DNA from: Diphasiastrum complanatum
Taxonomy: Eukaryota > Streptophyta > Lycopodiopsida > Lycopodiales > Lycopodiaceae
Direction: 5' to 3'
Length of the DNA stretch: 62,000 nt
NCBI GenBank assembly: GCA_029204225.1
Contig: CM055106.1
Location: 6,105,361 to 6,167,360 of the forward strand
Of this stretch, positions 21,290 to 31,062 are shown piece after piece (position 1 is the stretch's first letter; each line of letters starts with the position of its first letter). The position numbers were made by a program, and so were the translations under genes. Under the pieces are notes generated by a model, which worked only from the letters and a program-made list of their open reading frames with translations, had not been told where the DNA came from and made no database searches.

Positions 21290-22770
21290 CTCGATTTGAT
21301 GGATCTATGTTTGATGAACGAACTCTTGAGTAGAGGCTTGGTGAGTAGATCGGCAATACCAGATGATGAATCAATATGCTCCAAATGGATCTCTCCTCCA
21401 ATAAGCTTCTCTCACAAAATGGTGTGCCACTTCTATGTGCTTGCTTCTGCATGAAAAATTGGATTATTTGTAAGTGCTTGGGCCGAGATATTGTCACAAT
21501 AAATCAATGGTATCTCCTCCTCTTTGATTACAAGAAGAAAGAGAGATAATATCTTGCTTTTTGGAAAGCCAAGATATGAGATTTCCTCCAAAAAAAATAG
21601 TATATGCACTTGTGGACTTTCGATAAAGTCCGAATCCAAGTAGCCAATAATAGATAAATCTTCACTCTTGTAAAGTAAACCATAATGATGAAGATATATA
21701 CCTTAGTAGCCTCTTGGCCATCTTCCAATGTTGGATCTTTGGATCTTGCATAGATTGGCTCAACTTGTGCACACAATAGCTCAAGTCGGGCCTAGTGATG
21801 GTAAGCCATATCAAGGAGCCAATAAGACTCCTAAAAAGTGTGATGTCCTCGAAGGATCTTTCATCACCTTTATTAGGATCTTTTACAATGTGCTCCATTG
21901 GTGTGTCAATGCCCTTACAACTTTCCAAATGAAATTTTTTCAACATAGCAAGAGCATATCTAGATTTACAAATAAAAGCATAATCATCATGAAAGTCAAT
22001 CTCTAGGCCTAATATGTAATGGATCTCTCCTAGATCTTGCATCTTAAACTCTTTTCCAAGTGCTATTTTGGTTTCTTCAACCAATCTGATACAACTTCCA
22101 CAAAGGATAATGTCATCTACATAATGAGAAGAATAACAATATCACTAGCAACAAACTTGATATACATGGAAGGATCATAGTCACTAAGAGTGAATCCTAG
22201 TGAGATAAGAAAAGAGTTGAGTCTCTCATACCAAGATCTTGGTGCTTGCTTGAGTCCAAAAAACTTTTGAAAATCAAGCACTCCTTTGATTTATCCTTGA
22301 TGAATCCTTGAGGTTGTTCCATATAAATTTCCTGTTGAAGATAACCATTGAGAAATGTATTGGAAACATCTAATTGGAACACTTTCCACTTGAAATAGAT
22401 AGCAAGAGATATAAGAATCCTTATTGTCACCATCTTTGCCACGGGTGCAAAGGTCTCTTCATAATCAAGTCCATGGATTTGAGCAAATCCCTTGGCACAT
22501 AATCTTGCCTTGTACTTGTTGATGGTACCATCTTGATTATACTTGATTCGAAATACCCACTTTGATCCAATGATGTGCTTGTTGGATGGAGGATCCACAA
22601 GCTCCGAAGTGTTGTTGATGATCAAGGCTTCATATTCTTGCTTCATGGCATCATACCACTCCTTGATATTGAGTGCATCTTCAACATCCTTTGGCTCTAT
22701 TCTTATTGGACCCCTTAAACATTCACCATATCCATGATAAGATTTCTTTGGGTTATTTTTTTCATCATAG
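21290..22770 (-). pseudogene. Copia RT and RNase H region of element D
   Basis: The RT blocks read HIIGSKWVFRIKYNQDG, AKGFAQIHGLDYEETFAPV and FQLDVSNTFLNGYLQQ (22570-22330), then GLKQAPRSWYERLNSF (near 22250). The YVDD catalytic site is broken by a frame change near 22125 (ILLI then M-stop). The frame resumes with KMQDLGEIHYILGLEIDF, ITRPDLSYCVHKLSQ and the RNase H tail (CDNISAQALTNNPIFHA). The sequence is closely related to copia A (39574-41550). At least two frame changes (near 22280 and 22125) make it inactive. Its first 190 residues are fused in frame to gypsy gag. Confidence 0.85.
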
Positions 22771-23609
22771 CCCGCACAATATATGGGCTCAGGCGCTACT
22801 GGCTCCTCATCCGCTTTGGCCCATTCAGCTAGGAGGCTTTTCCCTTGTGGTGCAATCCGCAGTAGTTCTCCGAGTAGTAAACTAACATGGCTTGACAGCA
22901 AAAGTGTGAGCCTTTTAGTGCATGGTTCCTCGGGCTCTACGATGTGAAAAGGTGGTCCATGTTGGTGCAACCAATCATTCTGATCAGTGCGCAGTGGTGA
23001 GCCTGCTTGCGGTGCCCGCTCGACGCCGACTGGAGGTTTTGTGGGATTGTCTCTTTCTTGCTCTTTTTCCTCCGCTTGTGCTTTCTGTACCCAGTATCTT
23101 ATTTTCTGGTACTGTCTTCTCTCTTCCCTCACATTTGGATATGGCGCTGAAGTTGAGGGTTGGTCGTCAGGCACCGATGGTGGTGGTGAGGGAGTCACTT
23201 CCTTTCTCTTCTGTGCTCGCATAACAGCTAACACAGGAGCATGGAATTGTCGACCTTCCGACGACATCCCTGCTGGAACTGTTGGTTGTTGTATGGCAAT
23301 GAGGTTAAGAGGTGCACTGGTTCCAGGTTTAAATGGACAATTCTTGTAACAGTGTCCATAACCGCATTCTCGATAGGAGGTTGTATATTGTCCCTTGTAG
23401 GGACATTCTGCTATTATGTGTCCTTCACCGCATCTGTAGCAGCCGTAATTTCTTCCGCCTTGGCGCTGATTTTGAGCTGCATAGGCCGAAACATATTCAT
23501 TTATGGCAGGATCCATAAATGGTTCATCTGGTCCGCACCATTGCTGCTGCTCAGGTTGAGGTGGCATTTGCATCTCTGGTTCTGCTGCTATTAGATTTAC
23601 ATGGGCCAC
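22197..23609 (-). CDS. Fused frame: gypsy gag zinc-knuckle region joined to copia RT
   Basis: One uninterrupted 470-codon frame covers two superfamilies. Residues 57-69 form a CCHC knuckle (CYRCGEGHIIAEC), and 82-91 a second, irregular one (CGYGHCYKNC). The middle is acidic and Pro-rich. Residues 221-275 (FHIVEPEE, VSLLLGELLRIAPQGKSLLA) look like the gag-to-protease linker of plant gypsy elements. From about residue 281 (YDEKNNPKKSYHGYG) to 447 it is copia RT, matching the copia A reading from YDDKGKQ onward. The switch lies near nt 22770. The last 23 residues are out of frame relative to copia. Whether the fused protein is made is unknown; the fusion itself is read directly. Confidence 0.7.
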   Translation of the reverse strand: MAHVNLIAAEPEMQMPPQPEQQQWCGPDEPFMDPAINEYVSAYAAQNQRQGGRNYGCYRCGEGHIIAECPYKGQYTTSYRECGYGHCYKNCPFKPGTSAPLNLIAIQQPTVPAGMSSEGRQFHAPVLAVMRAQKRKEVTPSPPPSVPDDQPSTSAPYPNVREERRQYQKIRYWVQKAQAEEKEQERDNPTKPPVGVERAPQAGSPLRTDQNDWLHQHGPPFHIVEPEEPCTKRLTLLLSSHVSLLLGELLRIAPQGKSLLAEWAKADEEPVAPEPIYCAGYDEKNNPKKSYHGYGECLRGPIRIEPKDVEDALNIKEWYDAMKQEYEALIINNTSELVDPPSNKHIIGSKWVFRIKYNQDGTINKYKARLCAKGFAQIHGLDYEETFAPVAKMVTIRILISLAIYFKWKVFQLDVSNTFLNGYLQQEIYMEQPQGFIKDKSKECLIFKSFLDSSKHQDLGMRDSTLFLSH

Positions 23610-24159
23610 TTGGATTGGCTGGCCCTGGTGGAGCAGGTAAGGCCATACGTTGTGGTTGATTTGGTGCGTCGTACCTTGGTGTCACGTTGGGCGCCCCTTG
23701 ATGATAAGGATATGAAGTCTGATAAGGACTTCTCTTCTGTTGAACAATCCGGGGGTTAAACGGGCAAAATGTCGTATAGTGCGATGTTGCATTGCACAGA
23801 TGGCGGAATCTATGTGTCAGTCTCAGATTTTGCTTTAGGACTGGACACTCGTTCGTTGTATGGTTTTGCGTGCATATTGAACACCGTACATTCTCCCATC
23901 GAGGATACTGCAACTGGTTTGGTTCCGATTGATGTGGAGTTACTGCTACAGTTCTCTGTAAGGCTTTCAGTTTTTGGTCAAACTGCGTCGTAAGTTGCTC
24001 CATTTGCTGTTTGTGTAATTTTGTCATTTGCTCCAACAACAGTTCTGTGGATAGAGTGGATGCATTTGATGATGATGATGTGATCGAGGGAGTAGGAGTG
24101 TGGGTGGAAGGATATTCGTCGTCAGATCCCTCATCATCTTCTTTGATGGCATCTTCCAT
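23551..24159 (-). pseudogene. Gypsy gag, middle and zinc-knuckle part
   Basis: A 202-residue minus-strand frame holds a Ser/Thr-rich start, a Gln-rich coiled stretch (LLLEQMTKLHKQQMEQL, residues 43-60) and two knuckle-like motifs. These are CSICTQNHTTNEC and, about 30 residues later, CNATSHYTTFC, followed by CPFNP. It continues the 24195-24773 gag after a frame change near 24180 and overlaps the next frame (from 23609) by a shift near 23600. Together the gag therefore has four Cys/His knuckles, two of them irregular. Confidence 0.7.
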
Positions 24160-24194
24160 AGCTTCTTGTAGAGTAGCGTACTACTCCGGTCGTT

Positions 24195-24773
24195 TCAGTT
24201 CTCTTCTGATGCATCGTCGTAATCCGATAGGAACCACATGATCACCGCATGATCGGGAGTTAGGGCTATACTATACTCAGATCGTAGATGTTTGACCTGT
24301 TCAATATGGTCTCGGACCCTTTCTCGTTTTCTCATCTTGACTTTGCTCAGTAGGAGAAACGGGTCATCCAAGAACTTTCTTGGTTTAAATCGCGTAATGA
24401 GAGCCGCTTTAACCGCTTCCCAGGTGGATTTTTCATCCTCTAACAGGTTGAAAAACCAATCCTGAGCCACTGCCAGTAAGGACATATGGAATAGCATCAG
24501 CTTTTCCACAGGTGTCCGTTCGCCGTAGATTTCACAAGCTTGCTCATAGATCTGGAGGAATTGGATGGGATCTGATGATCCGTCGTATTTTGGTATTTCC
24601 ATATGTGGTGCTCTCCGGACTGCTTGCAAGGGAGCGACAGGTACAGGTTGGCCCATTGGATCCATTGGTGCTGGTTCGGGTTCTGTCTCTTGTTGCACAT
24701 CTGCTAATTTGGGAAGGTGTGGTGCCTGATTTGTTATCCTTCGTGCTATTGATCGTCCCAATCTCAGATTCAT
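24195..24773 (-). pseudogene. Ty3/gypsy gag (Retrotrans_gag domain)
   Basis: The 192-residue frame contains EIPKYDGSSDPIQFLQIYEQ, then LMLFHMSLLAVAQDWFFNL, WEAVKAALITRFKPRKF and VRDHIEQVKHLRSEY. This is the capsid core pattern of plant gypsy gag (YDG..DP..F...YE, A..WF..L, W...K..L..RF). It lies 1.3 kb downstream of its tRNA-Asp primer site. The same protein type, badly decayed, is found on the plus strand at 60340-60690. Confidence 0.85.
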
Positions 24774-26063
24774 CCGATGGTGGATTCCAAAGTGATTGGA
24801 TCTTGCTTATACATTAGGATGCAGTCTGGATCTTCAAGGATTTGATCGATCTGATCGGCCGGAAGTGAATTTTAGGTCTTTTACAGTGGTTTTTCCTTGA
24901 TAACTTTTTACTCCTTACACTGATTGACCTGAGATTTTGACAGTAACTGGATCTGATGTAGATCTTTCCATTGATCTGGTCTGCGAGGGTTATCTTGTGT
25001 GAGGGTTGGTTGTGCGAGGGGCTATTTTTGCAGGTAAAAAATTTGATATCCTTCAGATCTCTGGGAAGTAACTCTCGCAAGGTTCACATTAGCTGGATCT
25101 GATGCAGATCTCACTATAGAATTCTCTGAGAGAGTTAATTCTCGCAAGAAGTGAAAATTTCACTGTCTGCGAGGGTTCAAAACCACTTTTTTGGCTTGAT
25201 CTTCACCAAATCTTCACACTAACTCTCGCAGGCTTCATCATTGATGTAAATTGACATTCTGAATCAATTGAGAGGGTCTGCAAGAGTTCTTACTGGAAGG
25301 ATTTGTTGGATCTTCACTTTTTAGTGATTTTTTTGCACTTAAATCCAATTTTTTGCTCACTGGAATCAGACTAACTCTCGCAAGCTCTTCTGTGTCATGG
25401 TCTCATTGAGATGGAACTTTAGAATCCTCTGCAAGAGTTCTTGACCACTGGAACTGAAAATTTTGCTGTCTGCGAGCGTTCACTGGTACTTTTCCGTCTT
25501 TTTTTTACTGGGAACTCTCACACAGACACTTAGATATCAAACTAACTCTCGCAAGTCTCTCTATGTCCTGGTCTCACTGAGATGGAACTTCAGAGGGCTC
25601 TACGAGAGTTCTTATGAAGATTTGAATTTTTTTGAATTTTTTCAAGGGTTTTTTTTTTATTTTTTTATGATTTTTCTCTAATTTTTACAATCTGCTTGGA
25701 ACTAACTCTCACAGGCTTCTATGCAGGTCTGGGACAGTACCCTAGAGCTGCTGCCAGTCATGCAAGAGTTAATTCTCACTGATTCTGGAGATATAAAAAT
25801 CTCATGAGATTTTAAGCTCTTTTTCCCTCCAAAATGCAGATTGGAGTGTTTTTTTGGGTTTTTTGGCTGGTTGGTTTGGGTTTCAAGCCCTCAGAGGCTG
25901 TTCAGGGCCTCCTCTACCCTCTCACACCTCCTTCGCTAGCTGTGAACAGTCCAAACACAAAAAAATACAGAAAACTAACTCTAAACTCCTAAAAATCTAC
26001 CTAAACTACTCTAAAAAGCAAGAAAATAGCTAAAATGCAGTTAAACTAGTTAGTGGAAACCTA
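24774..26063 (-). other. Gypsy 5' leader with repeated motif
   Basis: There is no coding frame. The word ctaactctcgcaag or a close variant recurs on the plus strand near 25069, 25134, 25219, 25370, 25541 and 25701. Reverse words (ctgcgagggttc, ctctgcaagagttc, ctctacgagagttc) fall between them. The later spacing is about 150-170 bp, which suggests degenerate tandem units in the untranslated leader between primer site and gag. Confidence 0.6.
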
Positions 26064-26081
26064 TCCCCGGCAACAGCGCCA
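26064..26081 (-). other. Primer binding site for tRNA-Asp
   Basis: The plus strand reads TCCCCGGCAACAGCGCCA. It matches the 3' end of plant tRNA-Asp(GUC) as I know it (TCCCCGGCAACGGCGCCA) at 17 of 18 positions. One spacer base separates it from the LTR. This primer is typical of plant gypsy elements. Confidence 0.85.
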
Positions 26082-26082
26082 C

Positions 26083-26874
26083 TGTAGGGTCGAAGATCTT
26101 ACGTAGTATAGCCCTCCCGCCTGTCAACAAGGGTTAGATCACTGGGTAGGTACCTAACTATGCATAGATGCTACTTTTAGTTAGTTTCCTACTTTCTCCC
26201 TTAACTCTACTCCTCTGCACTAACATCCATCATGATTTGGGTGAAGCGAAGGGATGGAAAAGAAGAGATTGAGAAGAGAAGAGAGAAAGAGAGAGAGATA
26301 GAGAGTGAGGATGGAGGTTAGCTCAAATGCACATTATACTTGCTAAAGGAGAAACATAAACTATTGAAACCCAAAAGCATGAACTTGAAAGCAATTGAAA
26401 ACAACAAGGGCAATAGCAAGTATTGAATTGCAAATGAGGATGCTTCTCTTCCAAAATTGGTAGAGTTTCCTCCTTCTCACTAAGCATGAAAATAGTGTAC
26501 AAATGGTGCCTTTTTATAAAATGGGGAAGGCCCTTGCCCCTCAATCCTATTGGCTGATATTCACAATGATCCTATCCATTCATCTTGGACCCAACTTGAT
26601 CCAAGGGTCCACAAAAAGTGCATTAGAAATCACAATATTCATGTGAGTCCCAATTTGGACCCAACTCTAAAAAGTAATCTCTAAGTTTAAAAATGACATT
26701 GGGCCTCTAGTTTTATTTTGATTCCAAGGCCCAAGTCATGTTTATTTTATTTACAACTTTATTTGTGTGCTCATTGGGGGGCCATGGGCTTATACACGCA
26801 GGATGTCATGCCCTCGCAACACATTTTATTGGATGATTTTATTTATTTACACTTTGTTGGGAATACCCCCAACA
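26083..26874 (-). mobile_element. Gypsy 5' LTR inside element D
   Basis: In plus reading it starts TGTAGGGTCGAAG beside the tRNA-Asp primer site and ends ACCCCCAACA; its minus-strand start is TGTTGGGGGTATTCC. The TG...CA ends and 792 bp length suit a gypsy LTR. Copia leader sequence starts at 26875. No second copy of this LTR is present, so the element has lost its 3' half. Confidence 0.75.
26103..26140 (+). other. tRNA-Asp-like segment within the gypsy U5
   Basis: GTAGTATAG (26103-26111) equals the D-arm region of plant tRNA-Asp, CCCGCCTGTCA (26116-26126) its anticodon arm, and GGGTTAGATC (26131-26140) nearly its T-arm (GGGTTCGATC). They occur in tRNA order with a shortened D-to-anticodon gap. 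On the element's own transcript they are antisense to the tRNA that primes it. It is not a complete tRNA gene. Confidence 0.6.
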
Positions 26875-27198
26875 TATAACTTTTGATTGGCTCTACCAAA
26901 TGGATTGAAACAAATTGCTACAAAAAGTAGACAAAACTAGCTTTCAAACAAGCTATCTAGCACCAAATTTGGATCTAACTTGGAAGAGAACTTTTCAAAT
27001 GAACTTGGATGTACTTCACATGTGCCTGCACACTGAATTCTATACAGTACCTAAAATGATTCAATCATTATAATAATGAACTCTCTTGATCCAAATTTCC
27101 TTGAGATAGCATGGGAGATGCAATCAACACTCTCTAGATCTAGATTTTCATGAAAATTTTGAAACTATGGATGATAGATACATCAAAAGCTTAGGTAG
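26875..27198 (-). other. Copia leader of element D
   Basis: It is homologous to the copia A leader at 43940-44282. Shared words are taacttttgattggct, caaatttggatctaacttg, cacatgtgcctgcac and tacagtacct. It is non-coding and places the true start of the copia part of D to the right of the gypsy LTR. Confidence 0.65.
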
Positions 27199-27209
27199 GC
27201 TCTGATACA

Positions 27210-28001
27210 TTTACACATGTGGGAATGCCCTAATGTGTGAAAATGATCTCCTAAGCTTGGCACCTATTGATTGAAATCCAAGATTAATGATGAAATCTAA
27301 GGCAAAGAGGCAAAGTTACATGCGTACATTCATAACCGAAGTAGTGTTTCACACGTGTGGAAGACTTCATGAAATAAACTAAGTCCCAACAAGCTCCTCT
27401 CCTCGGGTAGAGAGAGAAAATACCACTTTTGGGCTCACCCAGAGAGAGAAGGCAATACAAGAAAAATTGGCAAATCTCCAAATTGACTCAAAAACTCACA
27501 GTAGATTATACTAGAAAATCAATGTATATATAGAACTTGTGGAGATCCATGCTTGATTCTTATTGGACCCCTTAAACATAGCCTCTCTAATCCTATTGGA
27601 TGTGTGATGCAACATCCCTCACTTTTAATTGGACCCTTCCAACACATCTCTCTCTTATGATTGGACCCTTTGACTTTTGCCACCACATAGGGTGCATCAC
27701 TCTCAAACTTAAACTTGACATGTGTAAGCAACCTAGCTCTAGTTACATCACAATTAACTTGTGGCCTAATCATGACAAAACATTTGTACTTGACCATTTG
27801 ACCTCTAAAGCCAAAATTGGCCCTATCACCTAGTGACACCAAGATGCTTGACTAGCAATCTTTATGATACCCCTTAAGTCAATATTATAAACTCTTTCTA
27901 ACTATTTTACACATGTGGGAACATACTTCACACATGTGAAATGTACTGACAAACATAAAATCATAAAATAACCAAGACAGATTTTTGACAATTTTTCACA
28001 A
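27210..28001 (-). repeat. Element D 5' copia LTR
   Basis: A decayed tRNA-Met primer complement (ggctctgatac, about 27199-27208) precedes it. Landmarks shared with 19607-20426 are cacatgtgg at the start, gatctcctaag, the ctcctcgggtagagagag block near 27400, and ATTGG boxes at 27562, 27595, 27628 and 27660 (33, 33 and 32 bp apart). It ends AATTTTTCACA. A CACACGTGTG palindrome lies at 27350-27359. Confidence 0.65.
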
Positions 28002-28119
28002 TAATAAGTGTAGGTTTTTGGAATTTCAATCTACTTTTATTTTTTATCTTCTTTCAAATATTTTTGATGATTGTCAAAAAGCTTTTCCTTCTAATTATCA
28101 GAGAGCTTTCCCTTCTGAT

Positions 28120-28740
28120 TATTAGAAAGCTTTTCATTTTGCCTTTGAGGCTGGTACTTCTACTTAGCATACATTTGGGAAGTCCAAGCTTGTGGATTTA
28201 GACCGCTATCTTAAGATTCCGATGATTGTGCAAATTTTGATCAGAATCTAAATAGAGCATTATTTTTTGATTCACAATCTACTACTTTTCTCAAATCTGA
28301 TTCTAAGGGTCTCATTACCCTTCCTACTTATAATATAAACATTGTATATGATGTATTAGATCCTTTTTTCAATTTCATAGAGGCAGATACTCTTTGTATT
28401 TTTGTTGGCAATTTTGATGAGTTCTTTGACATTATTGGTGATGAAGCTCATGATCTTGTACTAGGTTTAGATGACATGATGATGATGCATTTGTTTCTAG
28501 AAGGGATTGTTTGAAGATGGCTATTGGTTGTTTCATTAGGGATTGATTGAAAATGGCTCTTGAGAACATGCAGGAGGATGAAGCAAATTTGCTTTTTGAG
28601 GAGGAGGTTTTAAGATTTCAAAATTAGCCTTGTTTTTCAGATCCAACTGCTTATGCTCCATTTTCACTGATGTTAAGAGGAGGTCATAACATTGATCATG
28701 ACAAAGTCATTGAGGAGGACAAAGTAGATTGGGTAAGTAC
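28120..28740 (+). pseudogene. Decayed coding remnant of unknown family
   Basis: Plus-strand reading keeps coding sense through two frames: KSKLVDLDRYLKIP, then DDCANFDQNLNRALFFDSQS and VYDVLDPFFNFIEADTLCIF, about 110 residues before a stop near 28515. A second stretch (MALENMQEDEANLLFEEEV from near 28555, then DPTAYAPFSLMLRGGHNID) has one internal stop and ends at a good 5' splice-site sequence, tgg|GTAAGT, near 28735. I do not recognise the protein. It could be exon remains of a host gene or of the gene at 33.5 kb. Confidence 0.35.
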
Positions 28741-29180
28741 TTTTTTTTTTTCAAAAACTTTGACCGGTCATAACTTTTGAACGGTAGCTCGGAAGTAGGT
28801 GAGAGGGTACTCTATTCACGCACAAGAGTGATATTTGGCTTTTTTTTCCCCGAAAACTTTGACCAGCCATAACTTTTGAACGGTAGTCCGAAAGTAGGTG
28901 ATGTAGGATACCATTGAAAGCCCTCATCGAGCGCTTTCCAACGGTATAATTGTTGTCTCAATTGGAGCTATGGTTAAAAAGTTATGCTATTTTCAATGAA
29001 CTAAAAACGGTAATGTACATAGAATGGTTAAGCATTGAAAATAGTGCAGTCAGAAATGAAAAAGAATTTGGGAAAAAAATGAATTTATTTTGGTAATTTA
29101 CATTAAGAAACTTTGTCAATTTACGTGGCATTTCTTAAAGGGTCTTTTTTGTATTCAGAATTCCTCTAATGAATGATTGG
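28741..29180. repeat. Non-coding repeat related to the MITE family
   Basis: It ends aaagggtctttttt, then cagaattcctctaatg (near 29177), the same terminal sequence as the MITEs at 35870 and 57432. It shares gcgctttccaa and aaaaagttatg internally. Two similar stretches containing cataacttttgaacggtag (near 28770 and 28870) form a local duplication. The opposite terminus is not recognisable. Confidence 0.5.
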
Positions 29181-31062
29181 AAAAGTTGTAAAATGTAACT
29201 ATTCTTTGTGATGGTTCCACCATGTTGTGTGCTCTTGTGGAATGCTGCTCTTGCTTGCCAATGAAATTTCTCCATTCCTTGTGATGACCATATGTTGAGA
29301 CTTCCATAATTTCTTGCAAAGAATGCTGTATGATGTTGTTTTCTATATCATTTGCACATAATTTAGTATTTGAAACTTTTTCTCATGTTGTCAAGCTTTT
29401 TCCAAACTTTTGCTTTCAATAATTGGGTAGAACCTCGTTTTTCAAAATCTTGAGCAACAACTAGTATCTCTTTCCAAGCCGAGTATTGAATTTGGATTCT
29501 TTTCTAGAATAATTTGATAAAAATCTAAGAGCCTTGGATCCTCCAATGCTTGGTTTAGAAGGAATATTTACTTGAAAGTTTGTCGTCTTTCTTTATTTTA
29601 ACATGGTCTTTATGTAAGCCTACTTTAGACAAAACTTCTTCTAAAATGGAAATGGGTTACTTTGAAGATGGCTCTGGTTTGGTATTCCACGCAAACATTG
29701 TATGGAAATATATATTTTTTTCTATTATATGCACCTCTGCATGGAGTGTACAAATATGAACATTATGAATTGGAATCGACAACACTGGTTTCCAGTTTGC
29801 ATCTTCTCTATCTCTTGATATATTTGGACTCCTCATCATGTCCAAAATCTCCAGCTAAATGCCACTCGATGTTGAAATTGCCAATTTCAGGAATACCTAG
29901 TCGATCTCGATCCATGTGATTTTCTATAGTTGCAGAATAAGATGTTTTATTAAATATCCATGACAACATCTCATGGTCTTCTCTTGACACTTGTGAAAAG
30001 AGCAGGAAAATATCTAGTCATAATATTTACACAAATAATAATGTTCATACGAAATTTTCACAAGCTTACCTTATCTGAAAAGTTGCCGATTGATATGCAT
30101 AAGTATTTGATGGCTTAGACAAAACTATAAAAGACTATCGAACAAGTTTCAAACAAATATCAAATAGAGTGCTAGTGAGATTTGAATTTTGAAAAGTTCG
30201 AATGTGATTGTTTGTCGAATAATGGTCGAGTGTCGAGCTGCAACTGTTAGTGAGGAGAGCGTTGAGTGAGATTCAATATTGCAAAGTTTGAATTTGATTG
30301 TTTGTCGAATACTTGTTGGGTGTCGAGCTGCAACTGTTAGTGAGGAGACCGATGGTGATGGTGATGAGCATGTAGGAATTAGAAGAGGAGTTGTCTTCTT
30401 CTTTGATGAAAATTAAATATGCATCATGTAAATAGTGTTTCATGATTATTATTTTTTGTATCAATCTATTATACATATGCGATACAAAATTGTTATTTTG
30501 GCCCTATATTCTCTCCTTTCTCAATTCTATAACTAATCAACCACCTTATAGTTGAAACAAAAAGTGTCAATCTCACTTGGCTTGGAGCAGCTGTTTTTTA
30601 ACCAGACATGTATAACCATTGACTCGACCTTTGATGGTTGAGAGTCAAGAGATTGCGTTTGTCTAATTCTAATATGAATTATCTCTCAATATTCGTTTGA
30701 AGTACCATGTCTCTTGTGCAAACTTAACTTTTGTGGTTCCTTAATTGCTAAGCTTTTCTTTACACTTAACACAAGTCAGCATACTAATTATGTCTCCTTA
30801 TCATTATTGATCCACGAAAAGCATGTTGAAATCAAGACCATAACTAATAGCTCAGACAAATGTAGGATAAGAGCCAATAGCCATGGCATGAGATCCCATT
30901 AAAAAACTTCTCTTTTCATGACAATAATTTGTTGACATCCTAGATCCAAAGTTCACTAGCCTACTTGAGGGAGTTTGACTAGGTCACTATGAATTTTCTC
31001 CCAATTCTGATCAACTATTGCCCATACTTTGCACCAAGAGAGGCATGTGCGATGGTTTTCCC
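29181..31062. other. No gene seen; one 90 bp tandem duplication
   Basis: No convincing frame. At 30175-30350 a unit of about 90 bp occurs twice (tttgtcgaat at 30211 and 30301, then tgtcgagctgcaactgttag and tgaggag in each copy). The rest is AT-rich unique-looking sequence. Confidence 0.5.

Larger units (their letters stand above)
19607..28001 (-). mobile_element. Composite element D: copia carrying a gypsy 5' half
   Basis: Minus-strand order from the right is: copia LTR (27210-28001), degenerate tRNA-Met primer site, copia leader (26875-27198), gypsy LTR (26083-26874), tRNA-Asp primer site, gypsy leader, gypsy gag with zinc knuckles, copia RT and RNase H (22770-21290), polypurine-like end, copia LTR (19607-20426). 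The outer LTRs share TGATCTYCTAAG, the GGGTAGAGAGA block and the 32 bp CCAAT array, but are strongly diverged. The copia leader matches that of copia A (43920-44282) at TATAACTTTTRATTGGCT and TACAGTACCT. A nested gypsy insertion followed by one deletion would explain the order; see the findings. Confidence 0.7.

Noticed and set aside
22922-23594. Plus-strand frames of 100-120 residues with hydrophobic stretches
   Set aside because: They are antisense to the gypsy gag and fused frame; the membrane-like look comes from Pro/Gln codons read backwards.
26103-26140. A functional tRNA-Asp gene
   Set aside because: The acceptor stem is missing, the D-to-anticodon spacing is too short and the anticodon stem cannot close.
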